Made by a program: the position numbers and the translations under genes. A stretch of 64,000 bases of DNA. Source: Poecilobothrus nobilitatus. Lineage: Eukaryota; Arthropoda; Insecta; Diptera; Dolichopodidae. Every line of letters begins with the position of its first letter. Positions within the stretch are counted from its first letter, which is position 1. The notes under the pieces are model-generated. The model did not search any database. It saw nothing but the letters and a program-made list of their open reading frames with translations, and had not been told where the DNA came from. Positions 36,444 through 46,691 of the stretch are shown here, piece by piece. Where the stretch lies: positions 110,467,919 through 110,531,918 of the forward strand of contig OX352772.1 in assembly GCA_947095535.1 (NCBI GenBank). Reading direction: 5' to 3'.

Positions 36444-36685
36444 ATTTTAATTAAACTTTTAGTCTTAATCAGTAGCTGAGGATGACATGTTTTGATGTCG
36501 AAATGCATTCTGCAATTTAATAAACAATTTTGATGAATGATATTTGAAAGATTTTTATTTCATTTGTTTTTTTATTTAATAACGTTTATTAAAAAAGATA
36601 AGTAAAATCAAAAAATTGGTGGAAAAAATTAATTAAGGAAAAAAAAAAAAATGTATTATAAGTTTTTTTTTTTTTACAATTCATA
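36444..36685 (+). mobile_element. Penelope-like tandem junction: 3' end and start of next leader
   Basis: PLE 3' end (agcattttaattaaac...) continues without a break into the leader of the next PLE unit ('attttgatgaatgatatttg', as at 11,617, 16,254 and 30,097). This shows that the units are head-to-tail. PLE similarity stops at about 36,685, where the gypsy-like remnant region begins. The 45 bases at 36,486-36,530 are missing wherever B is inserted. Confidence 0.8.
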
Positions 36686-37434
36686 CTTTTTATTGTTGTT
36701 TTATTTAATTTAACAACACAAAACAAATTATTATTTTCCAATACAAATCTTAACTATGACTTAGAATTACTTTTTCTTGGAATATTGAATTATAAATGTT
36801 GTGCAACAACCCAAATTAAAACAAACAACAAACAAAACGAAAAAAGAAACAAATAGGTACTAAGTCTGGAAATAAAATGTATTCTCGTAATAAGAGATTC
36901 TAGGTATTAAGAAAAAAAACGTCTCAGTTTTATTTATTTTTGATTTTTTGTTATATTAAGTAATATGAGTTTTGAAGTACGGCTAATTAAAGACACACTT
37001 TGTGTGTTGTATTAAAATAATAAAAAAAAGTAAAGTATTGAATTATATAACAAACGAAATATTTCATGTGGTGATATTTGATGAATATTTCGTTTGTGAT
37101 ATTTATTTTTATATGGTTGATAAATAGTTAATACTTGATTTTATTTTGTTCAATTTTAAGTTTACGACTTTTTGATTTCCTTTGGTTTACAAGGTATAAT
37201 ATTATTATTACGATTATTATAATTAGTTGAATTAAAATTAACGTATAAAAAATTTGAATATTACTTTTATATGACATTTTTATTTGTTCAATTCCTTTAA
37301 TATTTTGAATTTGTTTTAAATGAACATCTTTTAAATTTGCATATCTTTCAAATCTTTAAATATTTTCTATATTTAAATAATTTGGTAACATGACATGTTC
37401 AAATATATAATTTTCTTTGTTTGTGGGTGTTCAA
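36686..37434. other. AT-rich stretch without recognisable gene
   Basis: Between the PLE leader and the third mariner. It could include the LTR and env end of the decayed - strand gypsy-like element seen further right, but I cannot show this: no matching second LTR was found. The only sharp structure is the inverted repeat at 37,050-37,097. Confidence 0.35.
37050..37097. repeat. Perfect 14-bp inverted repeat, 20-base loop
   Basis: ACAAACGAAATATT at 37,050-37,063 is the exact reverse complement of 37,084-37,097. It could form a stable hairpin in DNA or RNA. It does not belong to the mariner or PLE ends; its role is unknown. Confidence 0.75.
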
Positions 37435-38519
37435 AATTGAGGTATAATTTTGATTTTGCCGCCATTTTTTTTCTACCTGAAATTTTTATACGAGGTTTCT
37501 TAGGTATATTCTAAATACATTCCGGTTAGTTAATATGTAACGTTACACGAAGGAACAACGTGTTTTTGTTATTACAACATTTTTTGAAAATGGTAAAAGT
37601 TTTCAAGATATAATTAGGGAATTTCGAACAAAATTTGGTAGAGAAATGCTCCAACAAATGGCGCCATCAAGCTGATGGTTGATAAATTTCCATAAACTGG
37701 ATCTGTTCTTGATAACAGAGGCAACATTTATCAACGTAGTGGCCGTTCAACCGAGAATGTAGCAGCTGTGAGCAGAAGTGTTGAAGAAGATCCAAAAACT
37801 TCCATTCGTCATCGTTCGCAGCAATTAAACATCAAACCATCCACATTATTCAACATTTTGTATCGTGATCTCCATTTAAAGGCTTATAAGATCCAGCTGA
37901 CGCAAGAATTAAAACCAAATGACCATGCATTACGTCGGCAATTCGTTTCTTGGGCAATCGAAAGAAGAAAATGAGAATTTTTTTAACAAAATAATCTTCA
38001 CCGACGAAGCTCATTTCCAGCTCAATGGCTACGTCAATAAACAGAATTGCCGCATTTGGGGTGAAGAGAATCCAAGGGTTATCTTAGAGCAACCAGTACA
38101 TCCCCAAAAAGTTACGGTTTGGTGTGGTTTGTGGTCAAGAGAAATCATCGGACCATATTTTTTTGAAAACGCAAATGGAAATGCGATTACGGTCAATGGA
38201 AATCGCTACAGGGAGATGATCCGAAGCTTTTTGTGGCGGGAAATTGATGATTTGGACGTAGAGAATATATGATTTCAACAGGACGGTGCCACTTGCCACA
38301 CAACAAGAGAAACAATGCATCTTTTGAAGGAAAAGTTCGAAGATCGCATTATTTCTCGTAGAGGAGGAGTGATGTGGCCACCAAAATCGTGCGATTTGAC
38401 ACCGTTGGATTTTTTTTTGTGGGGTTTTGTGAAATCGAAAGTGTACAGCAATAATCCCATAAGAATTCAAGAGCTTAAAAACAACATTATCGAGCAGATT
38501 TCAACCATTGAGAACAGTT
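37435..38519 (+). mobile_element. Mariner/Tc1-superfamily element, copy M3, 3'-truncated
   Basis: An independent copy of the M1/M2 family. The left TIR begins GGGTGTTCAAAATTGAGG. Similarity stops at about 38,519, just after 'accattgagaacagtt', so about 180 bases including the right TIR are lost. It keeps stretches deleted in M1/M2. Confidence 0.9.
37534..38519 (+). pseudogene. Mariner-like transposase M3 with DD41D spacing, broken
   Basis: The ATG of M1 is TAA here (about 37,534-37,536), and small indels near 37,645-37,695 and 37,970 break the frame. The catalytic domain is more complete than in M1: first Asp IIFTDEAHFQLNGY (about 37,997), then NCRIWGEENPR, second Asp FQQDGATCH (38,282-38,284), and third Asp TPLDFFLWG (38,408-38,410). 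Exactly 41 codons lie between the last two, that is DD41D. TGA at 38,270-38,272 replaces the Trp codon of M1. It is useful as the reference for this family's spacing. Confidence 0.9.
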
Positions 38520-38800
38520 TATTGAATACCCTATATATACAAAATTATTTAATTTAACAGTGCAATTATTAAATGTAATTAGATAATTCTTATACAGTAT
38601 AATAAGTTATATTGTTCTCAGAAGTTTTTATCATTTTTGCATTTTTACTAAAATAGTATTTGAATATATTTCTATTATTTTTAAGTTATTATCAATTTCT
38701 TTAATACAATTGTTTACATTAGAATTAACTAAATTTTGAATACATTTGTCTGCATTTTTTAAATTTTTTATATAAATATTGTTTTCATCAATATATATAG
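38520..38800 (-). other. AT-rich stretch, possible gypsy-like env remnant
   Basis: Read on the - strand this stretch is rich in Asn, Lys and Ile codons, as in the env region of the LTR element at 51.6-53.1 kb, and it lies where env would be expected relative to the pol remnant at 39.3-40.2 kb. No conserved motif survives, so the assignment is weak. Confidence 0.3.
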
Positions 38801-39262
38801 TTTAGGATATACTTTACTTTAGGTCCGTTGTCCGATTACCTTAAAAATATACATAACGATACCTAGTGACGTCACCTATATTTCATAGAACATGACTTTT
38901 GGCGCAAAGGTCATCTAAAGGTTAAATTGATTATTTTGAAATTTTCTTAACATTTTGTAGCATTTTACTTAAACCGTTATATTTTCGTCTACGATACTAT
39001 ACAGGAACAAATTTTTTACAACATTGTGGGGCCCACTATTGTCTTTAATAAATATCTTGTTTCATCTTAATCAGTGCTACCGTTTCTGAGATACTGCAGT
39101 TCAAACGGAAAATTTTGGTATAAAAAAAAAATTTCTCTAGGCCTTCTAGAAATCACTATACTTAATAAATTTTCAAAGGTGCTTAAATTATTTCGAAGTG
39201 TTACAAACGAAGGAGCAATTTTAATATACCCGATCCTTATCGTACGGGTATAAAAATACCGA
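38801..39262. repeat. Dispersed repeat with ATACCCG...CGGGTAT hairpin end
   Basis: A 0.46-kb non-coding block interrupting the gypsy-like remnant: integrase-type sequence stops at about 39,262. Its right end holds TATACCCG, 12 bases, then CGGGTATA (39,227-39,254). Similar ends with ACCCTATAC...GTAGGGT are at 61,083-61,112. From memory, repeats of this appearance are common in brachyceran fly genomes; I cannot name the family. Its left edge near 38,801 is uncertain. Confidence 0.5.
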
Positions 39263-40172
39263 TTGTTCCTTTTTTTATAACGCGACGTATAAGGTCATTT
39301 AAACAATTAGTATCATTGAAATCGCGTTCTGCTATATATATTAGTTTGTATTTGTTGTATAATTTTTTATTTCAACCTCTTTTTCAGAAACAAGGTGAAT
39401 TTGCGTAAAGTATTAATTAATGATTTGGTTTACAATCGGAATACGATCGTATAAATCTTCGACACCACTATGTATTGTAGCCATATCGCTATAATTTTCA
39501 TTATTTATATTTCCTAATACTATATCATTTTGATTTATTTCTGGTTTATTTATGTGTATTCTATTGAGAAAATGGCCACTTTATTCTTTTTAACCTTTAC
39601 CCTTTATTTTACGTCGAACTCATATTTATTTAACCTGATTCTCCAACGTTGTAATTTGGAGTTAGGCTCTTTGAGTGAATGTAGTCAGGTAAGTAGCTGA
39701 TGATAATAGCGGGAAGTTCTTTTTCAATCGCGGAGTAATGAGTTTCGGGTTCGTTAAGAGTTCGACTTGCATAACAAATTGGGTGTTAGCCTAGTGATAA
39801 GACGTCACCAATTGCAAAGTTTGAAGCATCCGTTGTTAAAAGAAATTTGTTTTTGAATTCTGGATATTTTACAGTTGGATGGTTCGTTAGTAGATCTTTT
39901 AATTTCTCTAAAAGACAAAACGTAATTTGAATCGTTAATATTGATTTTTTTATCCTTTTTAAGTAATGAGTAATGGGTTTAGCTACCGCGATATAATCTT
40001 TTATAAATTTGCGATAATACCCTGTGATATGAAGAGAATTCTTAATTTGTTTTCTTGTTGTTGGTAATTTGAGGTCATGAATCACCTTAACCTGAACAAT
40101 TCTAATTATAATAAAAATATTATAATTACAATTGTTAAGTAAGACTGTTTCCTTCTTTATAAAATAAATCAT
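39263..40172 (-). pseudogene. Gypsy-like pol remnant (RT end, RNase H, integrase start)
   Basis: Decayed - strand pol. From right to left it reads GYYRKFIKDYIAVAKP and LLTTDASNFAIG (RT connection and RNase H, open 39,786-40,172), then EPNSKLQRWRIRLNKYEF (end of RNase H, about 39,590-39,680), then ATIHSGVEDL-like sequence (about 39,450-39,480) of the spacer before integrase, and IYIAERDFNDTN (about 39,310-39,345). It resembles, but is clearly older than, the LTR element at 50.8-60.4 kb. Many stops and frameshifts. Confidence 0.8.
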
Positions 40173-40200
40173 TATTTTTATAAAAAATTTCCTTTTTGTT

Positions 40201-40358
40201 TTTGGAGTTTTTGTTATGATCTCATACTCAATATGAGGTTAAAGAAATAAGTGTTTTTAGTTTAGATTGTCCTGTCGTTTTTGGAGTTTTTGTTATGATC
40301 TCATACTCAATATGAGGTTAAAGAAATGGGTGTTTTTAGTTTAGATTGTCTTGTCGTT
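40201..40358. repeat. 79-bp direct tandem repeat, two copies
   Basis: Two copies starting 'tttggagtttttgttatgat' at 40,201 and 40,280, with a few mismatches (aaataag/aaatggg, gtcc/gtct). They lie in the gypsy-like remnant. No coding or terminal function is visible. Confidence 0.85.
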
Positions 40359-40596
40359 GGAAAAATATTTTGATTTATTATAATTATTATCTATAAGACA
40401 ATCTATTTTTTTATTTTCGACATTTAGTTGTGCTATATAGGTAATTGGATGTTGGAGGCGAAGCTTGAAAATTTTCTATACGATTTCGATTTTGCGTATG
40501 GTTTTCACGGTTATCATTTGAGTTACGGTCAGTTAAGTTATGTTGAATTCAACATCCATTGATACGTAATTGTTGTTATTATTATTATTATTTAAT
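40359..40596 (-). other. Flank of P-like element, possible gag remnant
   Basis: This stretch between the tandem repeat and the P-like element reads KPYAKSKSYRKFSSFASN on the - strand. That would fit the basic C-terminal part of a gypsy-like gag next to the pol remnant, but there is no diagnostic motif. It contains a TTATTATTA microsatellite at 40,575-40,592. Confidence 0.3.
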
Positions 40597-40603
40597 CTTT
40601 AAT

Positions 40604-40651
40604 CATAAAGTAACATATAATATAGAGTATTTATGCAGAGTAAAGTTTGTT
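40604..40651 (+). repeat. Left 48-bp terminal inverted repeat of P-like element
   Basis: Exact reverse complement of 45,811-45,858. Preceded directly by the target duplication CTTTAAT. Confidence 0.97.
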
Positions 40652-40679
40652 GGTCATTTTTTCAAATCGTAAAATTTTG

Positions 40680-40800
40680 TATTCACTCAAAAATATATTA
40701 CTCAATTTATTATGCTTATAATTTGAAAGAAAATTATTTTCAACTCATAAATAAAAAAAATTTTTTTGAGTATGTACTCATTTATTAATGTTTTTGTCAA
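40680..40800. promoter_or_regulatory. Left subterminal ACTCA/TGAGT motif cluster
   Basis: Within about 120 bases inside the left end the motifs cactcaaaa, tactcaatt, aactcataa, ttgagtatg and tactcattt occur. Comparable motifs occur at 45,712-45,781 near the right end. Repeated subterminal motifs are typical transposase-binding sites in DNA transposons; binding here is inference. Confidence 0.45.
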
Positions 40801-41740
40801 CCATATAAAAGATGTATATAGGTATTCTATCTATATGTAAATAAATAATATAGTTATACGGCTATACTTCTTTTTTTTCTGTTGGCATTTTTATTTATGT
40901 GTGTATAAAAAACTATACAGCTGATTTAATACAAATTTAAAACTACTTTTAAGTATTCACAAATAATATTAGAAATCAAAGCAAAAAATTTTTATTTAGA
41001 AATTGAAGGAATGCAAAGGTTATTGCTGTATTTGTTGTTATTTTTTACTTTTTCTCCTTTACTTTTACTTATGAAATTTGTGAATTAAGACTATAGGACT
41101 ATATGAACATAATGTAGATTACCTATACCTATAGAGAAAAAAAAATTAAAGTTGTTTGGTAAAATTAAAAATAATCTTATTTCAATATTTTTTTTAAATA
41201 CATATGTAAATATGTTTTATTATTTATTTTTAAAAAAAATTTTATATTACGGCTAAAAGGGAAAAAGCCAAGTGGAATACGTCTATTACATTACATTACA
41301 ATATAAAAATATATATATAAAAAAAGCTTGAAATTTTATATTCCATTTGGCATAAAAAACCCTTATATTATAATAGTAACTATATAGATACATATACAAA
41401 AAAAAACAATTCATTAATAAAAACAATTAACTAAAACAAAAACAAACAAAAAAAAAGAAACAAAAATATTCAACATTATATTAAATATTATATTTATAAT
41501 ATTCAAATTATTATTATAAATTCTTCAATCGTTTTATGCTTTTAATTTTTCATCCAATTTTCTCGTTCATGAAAAGAAAATTATATAGATACATTAGTAG
41601 GTAGGTATTAAATAAAATGATCAAAAATAAAAGTAATTTTACTAAATTAATATAGCAAGTACAGTTCAACTACAACAATTTATTTACTAAAACCTGCAAA
41701 AACTATAATGAGAAAAAATTTTTAACTTTAAGACAAAATA

Positions 41741-41840
41741 AACGGACAATTAGACAGACAAACGAACAGACGGACAAACACACAAACAGAGGGACGAACA
41801 CACAAACAGACAGATAAAGACACAAACAGACGGACAGAAT
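41741..41840. repeat. Degenerate CAGACRGACAAAC tandem repeat
   Basis: About 100 bases of short purine-rich repeats (acagacaaacgaacagacgg type, roughly 12-14-base period with variation) in the 3' non-coding part of the P-like element. The strand bias is striking: almost no T. Confidence 0.8.
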
Positions 41841-41910
41841 GAAATGTGCATAAAAATATCTTAAGAATTTAAAATTTTAATTTTACCTCTGTTACTATCT
41901 GCTTTTTGTT

Positions 41911-44589
41911 CTACTTTTCCTTTAACCATTTGGCTTCTTTTTTTAATAAAAGATTGATTAGCAATTCTAAAAACTTTATTTTGTGCATGTAGCATTTATC
42001 ATTTTCTGTAAACCACGTAGAATATTTCTCAGATTTTTTTGTGGCTTCAAGACAACATATAAATATATTTTTTCTCAAATTTTTTTCATGATAATTTTGA
42101 TAAAAATAGTGATTAAATATATGCATATGAAATTGTGCTATTTTGAAAATTTTTTCAGTTGGAGCTTTCAAGTTAAGTATTTATGCTTCATTTTTATAAT
42201 TTTTTTGGTAAATAAATTGCTCCGAATCAACTAACAAAATTTCATTAGAATTTTTTAAACATGATGACGTACATTGATCACAAGAAATTTTTTTTATTAA
42301 TTTAAAGATAACATAGCCACAAATGTACCTTTCGGCATTATTTGAAATAATACTTATTTACTTAGATTGATTATCCTCTAAAATTTCAGAATGATTTCCC
42401 TCTAAATAGTTGATCACTAAATTGGATAAATCTTCATCAATTTGATCATTTGATTCCAAATCATCTTGTTCTAATGAGTAATCCTTTAAATTGTCTATAT
42501 TTAAAAATTCAGCATCGTCTTCTTCGCAATTAGAGCTTTCAAATTTATGATTTATTAATTTAACGGACATTAGTTTTGCTAAAATGTTGCTAAATTCATG
42601 CACAGAAGGATTATTGCAACAGCCATTTCTATAGCGAATCAAAGAAAACAAATTTTCTAAAACATCTTGGTTTAAATGAGATAAGAGTAAATAATAACAT
42701 TCATGTTTAGCATAATGAGAAAATATTTCGGAACTTAGTTCCGTAATGCCTACTAAAGTTTGCATCATACCGTCGATACAATAAACTTTTTTAGATGTGA
42801 TTGGCTTTACTGATTGAAAATATTTTTTCATTTCTAAAAAATATTTTGAAATTTGGTTATCTTGCTGCAATGCTGAACGGTAAGGAACGAAAAGGAAGGA
42901 AATAATTTCCTACTATTGAGACAGTCAAATAATTTATTAATTTTTCAAACGAATTCTGCTGTTGATATAGCACAAGACATCCTATTTGTAAATTTTTTTG
43001 TTGAAATTAGAGTTTTGATTGCAGCAGCAACCGAATTACTGAAAACTTGAGTAGCCAATCGAACATTCATTCTTTCAAATGAATTAGGACGGATATGTTT
43101 CTTGGAAAGTTTGGGACACATTTTTTTAGTATTATTTTGTTCATGAAAATAAAGACTACGAATAATTTTAAAAGAAACCTCACCGTCATCTGTATTAAGA
43201 TCATATTTAAGAAGAGTATTGCGAAGAAATTTGATTAAATGCACTGGATCGTAAAGAGCGAAAACTTTTTTTTCCAATTCATTGAAATTATAATAAAAAA
43301 AGGGAGTTTTTTGTGAAACACCTAATATGTTAAAACACTTTCTATTATTAGCGCCTTAATCGCATATAACTGCCCTAACATTAATACCTAAATTAAAAGC
43401 TGCACCTAAATTGATTTTCAAAATATTTACAAGATCTTCGCCGCTAATTCCCTTCTCTGTAGTATAAAAACTAAGGACGTATTTCCAATTATGTATTAAC
43501 CCCCTTAGCAAAAAGACACATATGTACTTTGCGATGTCTTTCGTTCTTTTGAAACTATAATCAGAAAAACCACTAATTTGATCCAATGCACTATTATAAC
43601 TAAGGTCCTTTCTTATACTTATCTCATCAAATACTAATACAGCTTCCTTCTCAAGAGAATTTTTATTTGAAAATATAATTCCTAATTCATTAATATTTTT
43701 TTCATTAAGACATACATTTAAATATTTAATTGGAATCCACCTATTGAGAGAACTAAAATGGGGTAAATTTAGGTGTATTCCATCCTTTAGAAATTTATAT
43801 CCTTTCGGAGAATTGAAATGTAAATTAAAAGCTACTCTTTTTTCATCTTTTGACCATATCCTTCCATTTTTGAAATTCATATTTAAAAACGTTTTGGCTT
43901 CGTTAGCCAAGTGAGATTGCCTATCAATTGTACTACATAAAGAGACCTGCTTTTCTTTTTTTATTTTTAGTTGTAATTTCCTGTTCTAAATTTTTAGGGC
44001 CGTAATTTTTTTTTTTAAATAAAGATTTTTTTTTAATGAAATCTAATGTTTTATTAACTCTTGAGTATTTTTTATAATAAAATGTTTCCTGTTTTTAAAA
44101 TTTCAAACAATGCCTACAAAAACTAATCGATTCATTTGAAAATTCTGTTTGAAAATTTTCTAAGGGTGCATTTAAGTTTTCTAAATTTTTTTTTGAATAA
44201 GTTTTATTGTTTAAATTATTATTAAATGTTTTAGAAACTCTATTTTCTTTGTTAAAATATAAAAACTCCTTTGACTGAAAGTTTAAATTAGAAAGTGGAG
44301 TCAAAGGATTACTTTCAAGATTTTTATGCGGCAAAAATAAACTTGGAATAGCCCCCTTTTTTAGTTTTTTTGATGCTAAACATTTTTTCTCGAAATGGTC
44401 TTCGCAAATAAATAATTTTTTTTCGTTAAAATTTTCGATACTTACACTGCATGTTGATGCCCAAATTTCAAATAAAGTTTTCTCTTTAGAAAAACTATAA
44501 ATTCTACCGTTGAAATTTCGCCTACTTCTACAGCACACCGCACAAGAGACACCTGACTTGCGACTATCCACTTTAATATCCTTAAACAT
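41911..44589 (-). pseudogene. P-type (THAP9-like) transposase, broken
   Basis: RNase H-fold transposase of the P superfamily. The likely start is the ATG at 44,589. N-terminal THAP zinc finger: CAVC, then CEDHFEKKC about 45 residues on, and FLPH (C2-CH fold). After a frameshift (about 43,985-44,095) the catalytic domain is open 43,910-43,356: AVLVFDEISIRKDLSY (first Asp), GFSDY, FLLRGLIHNWK. A TAA at 43,356-43,358 follows VICD. Next comes the GTP-binding-type insertion (YDPVHLIKFLRN, 43,277-42,945), TGA, a frameshift at about 42,880, then LNQDVLENLFSLIRYRNG (catalytic Glu) open 42,870-42,358. TAA at 42,358-42,360, then the C-terminal YICGYVIFK and CDQCTSSC, a further TAA, ending at 41,911. 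Domain order is complete, with at least four stops and two frameshifts. Confidence 0.92.
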
Positions 44590-44639
44590 TCTAATATAGG
44601 TATATTTTTGAAACATAGATATAAAAAATAAAGACATGC

Positions 44640-45700
44640 AAATTAGGTATAAGTAGGGAAAATAGTCATTCAGATATTGAAAATTTTAATATGAACATAT
44701 ATAAATAAACAAGGTGTTTCATGAGTAAAATATTTTTACTCCTATTATAAATATGATATGTATAGGAGACAGAAGTTAATTGTTTTCCTCATGTAACATC
44801 AGAAATGAAATAAAATTTAGTTAAAAAAATATAACAAGTTTATTATTATTATTAAATATTAGACTTTTTTATAGTCAATTACAAGCATTTTACAATCAAA
44901 TTAAACAATTTAAATTAAATTTTCATCATCTATTTAATAGAAAGCTTTAATTTGAATCAAAAATGGTTAATTTCGATTGAAAACCGGTTGTAATTGATAA
45001 TAAAAAAGCCTAATATTTAATATACTTTACATAATAGAAAACTTATAGCTTATACTACTTTTAAAAACTTGTTATAGCTTATACCTATGTAGTCATTGTA
45101 AAAACTTTATAGTTTTACTTACTTACATGTAAACTTATGTTCCTTTATTTCTTAAAAATATACAAAATATATTTATAATTTTTTCCCAAAAAAAGTGCTT
45201 TATTACTACTTTCAAATTTTAATAATATTCGTCAAACTTTACTTTATGCACTTGTTGTAAATAGCAAACATATAAGAACATAAAATACATAATAAAAATA
45301 AGCCCGCTAAAATAAATAGAAAAAAATCATAACATAAGAAAAAACAAATATTCAAAATAAAAAAAATCAGCCACATAAGTAAAACGAAATTCATTAATCT
45401 ATGTCCACTTCATAAAAATATGTATGTATATGTATGTACGTTAATTATACTGATTATACGTTTATCTTGTCTTGTCATAAAGTGTATTATCATACACATA
45501 ATATTATACACATTATACTTTTATACATAAAACAATCACAATTCACAAACTAACAAGAATAAGTTATATCTAGGCTATATAATAACACATATATACACAT
45601 AGATTTGATATACATACAGACAACTTTTATTTGGTTGACATTAATAGAACTCAAAACAAAAAAAAAAAAAATTCTAAAAATTTTATTTAAAATATGAGTT
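44640..45700. other. Upstream non-coding part of P-like element
   Basis: About 1.1 kb between the transposase start and the right subterminal region. AT-rich with TATGTA microsatellite (45,420-45,440). No upstream exon could be recognised, although P elements have introns, so a short 5' exon may be missed. Confidence 0.4.
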
Positions 45701-45711
45701 TCAAAAAATTC

Positions 45712-45781
45712 TACTCAATTTTAGAGTAAACAGAATGAGAAATTATTTTTTGAGTAAAATGGGGCGTGATTATTGAGTGAA
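45712..45781. promoter_or_regulatory. Right subterminal ACTCA/TGAGT motif cluster
   Basis: Contains tactcaatt, agagtaaac, ttgagtaaaa and ttgagtgaat, together with a repeated GGG(C/A)CGTGAT word (45,765 and 45,783). It mirrors the left cluster in position. A role as a transposase or repressor site is inferred only from location. Confidence 0.45.
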
Positions 45782-45810
45782 TGGGACGTGATATATTAAA
45801 AGAATTTGCT

Positions 45811-45858
45811 AACAAACTTTACTCTGCATAAATACTCTATATTATATGTTACTTTATG
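45811..45858 (-). repeat. Right 48-bp terminal inverted repeat of P-like element
   Basis: Exact reverse complement of 40,604-40,651; followed directly by CTTTAAT. Confidence 0.97.
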
Positions 45859-45865
45859 CTTTAAT

Positions 45866-46599
45866 GTTCATTGGAAATTCATACAAAATGCTTTTTAAAA
45901 AATTCAAAATTTACTAACAAAATATAATTTAAAAATTTTTCCTAAACTAAAACAATAAAAGCTTAAAATCAAAAAATCCAATTAAGAATAAGTAATGGTA
46001 TTATATATTAAAATAAAATAGTTTTATTGATATGGTATCAATTAAGAATTCAACAAAGTAAAAAGGTGAGGTGATAAAGCAAAATAAAATTTATATAATA
46101 CAAAAACAAAAATATTAAGAAAATATATTACAAGGAGAAGGAAAACAAAATACAAAGAGAAGCAAAAGTGATGAAAGAATAATAATTTCTGTATCAAATT
46201 ATATAAAAAAAATAGAAAAATTAAAAAAATTTATTTATTCATTCATTCTCAAAGAGCCCATTCGCTCGTACAGAGTGTGTGTTAATTAACAACAAAATAA
46301 CAATTAAAATTCAGTGCATTAATAATAAAAAAAAAGAAAATAAGAACAATAACAACTAATATAATAACTTACGATAACTAAATTAAATTAAATTGAAATC
46401 CATTATTAATGTAAAAAATAAAGCAACAAAAGGAAAAAGATTTTAACTTTATAAATATTTTTAAGTATGTACTTATTAACTAGATTGATTTTTAAATTTT
46501 ATTATATGCTTTTATATTAACTCGTCGCTGTCGGTTTATTTATTTATTTATTTATTTATTTGTCATTCTGTCACGCTTTTTATTATCTTCGTAATCTGT
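45866..46599. other. AT-rich stretch, no gene seen
   Basis: Contains only simple AT-rich sequence, a TTTA microsatellite (about 46,536-46,561), and 'cattcattctcaaagagcccattcgctcgtacagagtgtgtg' type unique sequence near 46,240. No ORF of interest or transposon terminus was recognised. Confidence 0.6.
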
Positions 46600-46616
46600 T
46601 AGCAACATTTATAAGT

Positions 46617-46691
46617 GTTGTATGGTGCAGAGGAAAGTGTACAGGTTTCAAAAGTGGGGGTCATGTTGTTCGAGTCCAGTTCACATGCAAC
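46617..46691 (+). tRNA. tRNA-like sequence 1 (SINE head or tRNA pseudogene)
   Basis: 75 bases that fold partly as a tRNA. GTTGTAT at the 5' end pairs with ATGCAAC at the 3' end (one G-T pair). D stem TGCA/TGTA encloses an 8-base loop. The A box resembles GGTGCAGAGG, the B box is GTTCGAGTCC (46,668-46,677), and a T run follows as a pol III terminator. The anticodon stem does not pair, so a working tRNA is unlikely and no isotype can be assigned. Confidence 0.55.

Larger units (their letters stand above)
40604..45858 (-). mobile_element. P-like DNA transposon, 5,255 bp, perfect termini
   Basis: Defined by 48-bp terminal inverted repeats without a mismatch, starting CATAAAGTAACATATAATAT at 40,604 and its complement ending at 45,858. 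Both ends are flanked by CTTTAAT (40,597-40,603 and 45,859-45,865), a 7-bp duplication; Drosophila P makes 8 bp. P also begins with CA and has 31-bp repeats. Inside both ends are clusters of ACTCA/TGAGT motifs. The transposase lies on the - strand, leaving 1.2 kb upstream and 1.3 kb downstream non-coding. Clean termini beside a broken gene suggest mobilisation in trans. Confidence 0.92.

Noticed and set aside
41983..42234. + strand 83-codon hydrophobic frame
   Set aside because: Lies antisense to the C-terminal part of the P-type transposase and has no homologous features.
46617..46691. A functional tRNA gene
   Set aside because: Acceptor and D stems pair, but the anticodon stem does not and no anticodon loop with a proper U33 can be placed; the second copy has lost the acceptor stem.
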